A stretch of DNA of 17,711 bases from Candidatus Faecousia faecipullorum. GTDB taxonomy: Bacteria > Bacillota > Clostridia > Oscillospirales > Oscillospiraceae. Position 1 is the first letter of the stretch; each line of letters begins with the position of its first letter. Of this stretch, positions 13,766 through 17,711 are shown piece after piece. The stretch spans positions 1 through 17,711 of the forward strand of contig DVJG01000024.1 in the NCBI GenBank assembly GCA_018710805.1, given 5' to 3'. The notes under the pieces were generated by a model. It was not told the origin of the DNA. It saw only the letters and a program-made list of their open reading frames with translations, and made no database searches. A program made the position numbers and the translations under genes.

Positions 13766-13795
13766 GTTTCGATGATCCGGGGGCCGGCGTTTTGG

Positions 13796-15913
13796 TTATA
13801 CGCTGGCTTCTCTTTGCTGGCAGGTGAAGCAGAGGACCTGCTTTTTTTCGCCTGCTTCTCTGAGAAGCGCCACGGCAGCTTTCATGCGCGCGTCGTCAAA
13901 GCGCACCAGGGCGTCGTCCAAAATCAGGGGGGCGTCCGGGGTCAGCTCCTCTGCCACTGCCAGTCTGAGGGCCAGATACAGCTGGTCCACGGTGCCGTCA
14001 CTGCGCCAGAGAATGTCCCGCAGGGTGCTCTCCGATTCCGTTCCCGCCTGGAGGCTGAAGTCCTCGCCCATACTGAGGCTGCGGTATCGGCCCCCCGTCA
14101 TGACGGTGAGGTTTTCCTGGGCCCGTTTGGCGATGCGCGGCGCAAAGCGGCGCTGCAGCTCGGCTCTGGCTTCGTTCAGTGTTTCCAGCGCCAGTGTCAG
14201 GGCAGCGTAGGTCTTCTCGAGATTCTGGATGCGGCGATTCTTCTTTTCCAGCTGTGCTTCCAGGGCTTTCCGGTCACCCAGGGTTTCCATGCGCCCCTGG
14301 ACCTGGCCCAGACGATTTTGCAGCCGCTGCTGCTCCGTAAGGCATTCGGAAAGAAGCTGGGCGGTCTCTGCTTCGCTGGCGGTCATGCGATCCGGCAGAG
14401 GCGGCGGCGCCACAGGCTTGACCATGGCACTGACGGTCTCAAAATGCCGCTGGGCCGTTTCCAGTTCCCGGCGGGCGCCTTCCAGGGAGTCCCAAAGGGA
14501 GAGAGCCTGCTGGCACTCCGCCACGGCCTGGTCCAGGTCACGCTTTCCCAGCAGAGCATCCCGGCGCTTCTGCATCACCATGCTCTGGACCTCTACGTCT
14601 CCTGCTGCCTCCCGGTATTCCCGCTGGGCTTCGGCAAAGCGCCGCTTCTGGTCCTCGTATTCTTCAATGGGCTCTGCCCAGTGGCTGGGGTCCGGGTCCC
14701 GGTATTTGGCAAGCAAGCCCCGGGCCTGCTTTTTGCGCTCCTGCTTTTCGTAGATTCCCCAGCCGATGACGGCCAAGGCTGCCGCCGCGGACAGGATTCC
14801 CGGCAGATAGATTTTCAGCGCCAGCATAACCGTGGCCCCCAGAAGTCCCAGGACGCCGAAGATCAGCAGAGCCAGAGCCGCCGCGGCGTGTCCAGCGGCG
14901 GTATAGACAGCGGCGTCCCGCTTTGCCATGGCCCGGGCGGCGTCGGTGGTCATGCCCGCAAAGGGCGGCGGCAGCTCAGGTTCCCGGGGTTCCGGCGGAA
15001 GCATCCGCTGCTCCGTGGCCAGGGCTTCCCACTCACTGCGGAAAAAGTTCAGTTCCTTCAGCCGGGTTTCCGCCTCCTCCCGGGAGGGAACGGCGGCGCA
15101 GCGGATTTCCCAGCCGTGAAGCGCTGCCTCGGCTTTGTCCCGCAGATCCCGGGCCTGGGCCATGCGGGCGGCATCGGCCTCGGCGGCGGCGTAGGCCAGG
15201 AAGCGCTGGTGGTTGTGAATTTCCCCGAGCCAGCTCTTCAGCGCATCCAGGCGCTGACGGAGGGTTTTGCACTGGTCGTCCAGCCCTTCCAGCTCCTGAA
15301 GCTTTGCCGCAATTTCATCCCGTTCCCGCTCGGCCTGAGGAAGAAGTCCCGACTTGTTGTAGCGGCACTTGTTCCGCAGGTCCCGCAGCTGATCCGAAAG
15401 CTTGTCCCCGGAACCGGAGTCATCTCCTGTGGTGACCAGGGCGTTGAGTCGGCGGCGCAGGGCCTCGTCCTGGGTTACGGGCAAATCGGACAGACGAATG
15501 AACCCTGCCCGTCGAAACACCGACTGCTCCACCCCCAACAGGGTCACGCCGCAGTTGGCGGCGGTGAGTTCCGGCACGGGAAGACCCGAAGCGGTTTCAT
15601 AGGCTTTGAATTCGCCCAGGGGAACCCGCTGACGGGTTCTGCGTTCGATGGTGATGTCCCGGTCCTTCCACCGCAGGTCCACCCGGCCTTCCATGGGCTG
15701 GCCGGACCATGGAGCGTAGCGCTCCTTGTCGGCAAGGGCGGTTTTTGTGGACTTGGCCCGGGTGTCCAGGCCGTAGAACATGGCAAGAAGGAATGCACAC
15801 CAGGTGCTCTTGCCCCACTCATTGGGGGCGGTTATAATATTGAGGCCCGGCTCCAGGGTGAGGGTTTCATTTTGGAGCTTTCCGAAGGTGGCGGTCATTT
15901 TGTAGATTCTCAT
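13796..15913 (-). CDS. yhaN: YhaN-like Rad50/SMC-type ATPase with two membrane helices
   Basis: This is a 705-residue ATPase of the SbcC/Rad50 type. The Walker A motif is APNEWGKST (residues 29-37), with Ala in place of the usual first Gly. The ABC signature is SDGTVDQLYLALRLA near 633-647 and Walker B is LILDDAL near 658-664. Between the nucleotide-binding halves lie coiled-coil stretches rich in Glu, Gln, Arg and Leu. They are broken by two hydrophobic segments at about residues 341-386, consistent with a membrane hairpin, as in B. subtilis YhaN rather than soluble SbcC. It overlaps the upstream nuclease gene by an ATGA junction, so the two are coupled and probably form a complex. AGAGAGG seven bases upstream supports the start. 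A longer frame beginning at 16318 is a shadow over the nuclease gene. The exact cellular role (DNA repair or processing near the membrane) is inferred. Confidence 0.85.
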   Translation of the reverse strand: MRIYKMTATFGKLQNETLTLEPGLNIITAPNEWGKSTWCAFLLAMFYGLDTRAKSTKTALADKERYAPWSGQPMEGRVDLRWKDRDITIERRTRQRVPLGEFKAYETASGLPVPELTAANCGVTLLGVEQSVFRRAGFIRLSDLPVTQDEALRRRLNALVTTGDDSGSGDKLSDQLRDLRNKCRYNKSGLLPQAERERDEIAAKLQELEGLDDQCKTLRQRLDALKSWLGEIHNHQRFLAYAAAEADAARMAQARDLRDKAEAALHGWEIRCAAVPSREEAETRLKELNFFRSEWEALATEQRMLPPEPREPELPPPFAGMTTDAARAMAKRDAAVYTAAGHAAAALALLIFGVLGLLGATVMLALKIYLPGILSAAAALAVIGWGIYEKQERKKQARGLLAKYRDPDPSHWAEPIEEYEDQKRRFAEAQREYREAAGDVEVQSMVMQKRRDALLGKRDLDQAVAECQQALSLWDSLEGARRELETAQRHFETVSAMVKPVAPPPLPDRMTASEAETAQLLSECLTEQQRLQNRLGQVQGRMETLGDRKALEAQLEKKNRRIQNLEKTYAALTLALETLNEARAELQRRFAPRIAKRAQENLTVMTGGRYRSLSMGEDFSLQAGTESESTLRDILWRSDGTVDQLYLALRLAVAEELTPDAPLILDDALVRFDDARMKAAVALLREAGEKKQVLCFTCQQREASV

Positions 15914-16971
15914 AAATTGACCTCTCTCCCTTCTAAAATCCGGCGGGAAATCTCCGCCGCCATGGCAATGATCTCGGCGCTGGCCGGGTCCTCGTCCATG
16001 GCCTGTTTCAGCTTTTGAAAATAGACCCCTTCCAGGCTGTCTTCCCCGATACCCGCCCACAAATCCAGGGGAGGCTGGGTTTTGTCCAGCAGCTCCAGAT
16101 TGGGAATGTCTGCAAACTGAGCCTTCAGGCTGGAAAGGTCTGCCTCTCCGGTGCCGGTCAGGCTTACCCGGTAGAAATCGTCTCCGGGTGCGGCGGGAAG
16201 GGCCTGCTCCACAGCTTCCGCGGCATTGCTTCCGATGTCCACCGCCAGATCGTGGAACCGGGGCAAATCCAGGCTTACGGCATTCACTGTGACTTCCTTG
16301 TCCACGGTCACGATGCACACGCCCTTATCGCCTGTCTCGTCCCAGCCCCGTCCCATGGGACAGCCCGGCCAGGCACAGAGGGTCTCCCCGGCACGGAAGG
16401 CCCCTGCCTTGTGAATGTGGCCCAGGGCCAGGTAGTTCAGGCCTGAGGCCCGGACCTGGGAGGCGGAAATGGGGCAGTTGGGGGAGTTTTTCTGCATGGG
16501 GTCCCCATGAAGCAGGGCAATTTTGTAGGTTTCCGGTCCCTGGGCCTGGAAGCCCTTTAAGAGGGCGGGGCAGTCCATGCTCCGATAGCCTGCGCCGTAA
16601 ATGCGGCAGTCCAGGGCCCCAATGGTGACGCTTTCCAAGGCGCCCTTGAAAATAAACACATTTTCCGGCCAGTCCTCGGTCCAGGGACCTCCCGGCGCCA
16701 CAAAGTCGTGATTGCCCGGGGAGATGAGCACCGGCACGGCGCATCGGGCAAGCTCGGTTTTCAGGTTCTCCACGGTGTCCCGGCTGGGCGAACCGTCAAA
16801 AAGGTCTCCTGCCAGAAGCACAAGGTCGCAGTTTTCCCGGCGGCACAAGTCCGCGATTTTCCCGGGAATCGTTTTTTGCGCTTCCCGGAGGAAGGCACGC
16901 TGGTGTTCCGGGAAGCCCCCGAAGGGAGAGTCCAGGTGCCAGTCAGCGCTGTGCAGTATTTTTAGTCCCAT
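15910..16971 (-). CDS. yhaO: YhaO/SbcD-like metallophosphoesterase (DNA exonuclease family)
   Basis: This is a 353-residue calcineurin-like phosphoesterase of the Mre11/SbcD group. All metal-site motifs are present in order: SADWHLD near the start, LLAGDLFD, SPGNHD, LLHGDP and LGHIHKA. A C-terminal region of about 130 residues follows, probably the contact with the ATPase subunit. It is paired with the YhaN-like ATPase through an ATGA overlap, the same logic as SbcD-SbcC. I chose the ATG at 16971 (MGLKILHSADWHLD); it overlaps the end of the upstream phosphodiesterase gene by 10 bases and has only a weak GAGTGG ribosome site, as expected for coupled translation. The longer frame to 17001 adds ten residues without support. 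DNA or nucleotide substrate is not shown. Confidence 0.88.
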   Translation of the reverse strand: MGLKILHSADWHLDSPFGGFPEHQRAFLREAQKTIPGKIADLCRRENCDLVLLAGDLFDGSPSRDTVENLKTELARCAVPVLISPGNHDFVAPGGPWTEDWPENVFIFKGALESVTIGALDCRIYGAGYRSMDCPALLKGFQAQGPETYKIALLHGDPMQKNSPNCPISASQVRASGLNYLALGHIHKAGAFRAGETLCAWPGCPMGRGWDETGDKGVCIVTVDKEVTVNAVSLDLPRFHDLAVDIGSNAAEAVEQALPAAPGDDFYRVSLTGTGEADLSSLKAQFADIPNLELLDKTQPPLDLWAGIGEDSLEGVYFQKLKQAMDEDPASAEIIAMAAEISRRILEGREVNL

Positions 16972-17711
16972 ATGTCCACTCTTTCCGCCTTGCGGCAACA
17001 TCCTGTTTCTGTATCGATGGTGAAAAGCACCGCTTCCAGCTTGGTGGGGCCGTCGGCCCAGCGGTAGCGCTCCGTCAGGTCGCCCCGGAATTTCGCAATG
17101 GAAAGGTCCGGACGGATGCCCAGTACCGACTCCCGGGGGCCCGTCATCCCAAGGTCCGTGACGTAGCCTGTGCCTTTGGGAAGGACGCGGCAGTCGGCGG
17201 TGGGCACATGGGTGTGGGTGCCCCAGAGAGCGCTGACCCGGCCATCCAGCAGATAGCCCATGGCGAGCTTTTCCGAGGTGGCTTCGGCGTGGAATTCCAC
17301 CAGAATAATTTTCGCTTCCAACTGTTTGAGGATTTTTTCAATGAGTAAGAAGGGGTTGTCCGGACCATAGTCCATGCCGCATCGGCCAATGAGGTCGATG
17401 ATAGCCACGTCGCCGCACTTCGTCTCGTAGACACCCCAGCCCCGGCCCGGGACCTGGGGGGCGTAATTGGCAGGGCGGAGAATGCGGCTGCAGGTGTCCA
17501 TCATAGGCACAATGTCCCGCTTGCCCCAGGTGTGGTTGCCCATGGTGATGACGTCTGCACCCGCGTCCAGGATGTCCTCCGCCTGGCTGGGGGTGATGCC
17601 CACCACGGCGGCGTTTTCCCCGTTGACAATGACGAAATCCGCGCCGCATTGCCGCTTTAACTTCCGCAGACTGCGGCGAATCCGTTCCAGACCGGGATTG
17701 CCTACCACGTC
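16962..17711 (-). CDS. ymdB: YmdB-type metallophosphoesterase, 2',3'-cyclic nucleotide phosphodiesterase family (5' partial)
   Basis: The leftward frame runs off the right edge; 249 residues are visible, beginning DVVGNPGLE, so only about six to eight N-terminal residues are missing. Motifs of the YmdB family are complete otherwise: the start of the GDVVG motif, VIVNGENAA, MGNHTWGK, VEFHAEATSEK and WGTHTHVPTAD, which supply the di-metal site. In B. subtilis YmdB hydrolyses cyclic nucleotides and affects motility and biofilm gene expression; whether that holds here is inference. It overlaps the nuclease gene by 10 bases, making a ymdB-yhaO-yhaN coupled trio. Upstream control lies outside the window. 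Confidence 0.92.
   Translation of the reverse strand, partial: DVVGNPGLERIRRSLRKLKRQCGADFVIVNGENAAVVGITPSQAEDILDAGADVITMGNHTWGKRDIVPMMDTCSRILRPANYAPQVPGRGWGVYETKCGDVAIIDLIGRCGMDYGPDNPFLLIEKILKQLEAKIILVEFHAEATSEKLAMGYLLDGRVSALWGTHTHVPTADCRVLPKGTGYVTDLGMTGPRESVLGIRPDLSIAKFRGDLTERYRWADGPTKLEAVLFTIDTETGCCRKAERVDIWD

Larger units (their letters stand above)
13182..13795. other. AT-richer gene-free interval with opposed terminators and inverted repeats
   Basis: I find no convincing protein gene in this stretch of about 610 bases. Short open frames, such as 13210-13398 rightward, lack a ribosome site and any recognisable protein character. The base composition is clearly lower in GC than the flanking genes. 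The interval contains a rightward promoter candidate, a leftward terminator, a rightward terminator, a long-range stem and a perfect 15-bp hairpin, each listed separately. It lies upstream of the purine operon and downstream of the YhaN-like gene. Confidence 0.7.

Noticed and set aside
15914..16318. N-terminal extension of the YhaN-like ATPase
   Set aside because: It lies in another frame over the nuclease gene and reads as Arg/Gly/Pro-rich noise; the ATPase domain starts exactly at the ATG at 15913.
1..17711. CRISPR array, insertion sequence, tRNA or rRNA genes
   Set aside because: I saw no regularly spaced repeats, transposase, terminal inverted repeats flanking a gene, or tRNA/rRNA-like sequence on either strand.

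Overview
The window suggests a moderately GC-rich Gram-positive clostridium, most like the gut Oscillospiraceae/Ruminococcaceae group. The evidence is strong AGGAGG ribosome sites, a sortase paired with a surface substrate ending in a TGQLNWPIPVL-type tail, an ECF transporter S component, a single-chain clostridial PurL with fused glutaminase, and a YhaO/YhaN pair. This is inferred from gene content and protein style; no database search was possible.

Layout. Positions 1-2155 are read rightward: the tail of a secreted protein, a sortase-anchored surface protein, its overlapping sortase, an intrinsic terminator, and an ECF S component with its own promoter. A hairpin terminator at 2177-2210 separates these from the convergent leftward genes. 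Positions 2221-13181 hold a leftward purine operon, in transcription order: promoter, ZTP riboswitch with terminator, purE, purF, purM, purN, purO, purH (AICAR transformylase only), purD, purL. Positions 13182-13795 are an AT-richer gap without a convincing protein gene. It holds two opposed intrinsic terminators, other long inverted repeats and candidate promoters, and may encode a small RNA. Positions 13796-17711 hold a leftward, translationally coupled trio: a YmdB-type phosphodiesterase (cut by the window edge), a YhaO/SbcD-like nuclease and a YhaN-like membrane-associated Rad50-type ATPase.

How the genes work together. The purine operon covers most steps from PRPP to IMP; purC, purB and purK are absent here. 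The riboswitch class senses ZMP/ZTP, which builds up when AICAR transformylase is short of formyl-folate, and the operon carries that transformylase. Two enzymes depart from the textbook form. The usual bifunctional PurH is split into a stand-alone transformylase and an archaeal-type PurO cyclohydrolase. PurF has Gly where the N-terminal catalytic Cys should be, and the other glutaminase residues also look replaced, while its phosphoribosyltransferase motif and four putative Fe-S cysteines are kept. That PurF, the riboswitch-controlled operon, the sortase/substrate pair and the unexplained intergenic RNA-like region are the points most worth following up.
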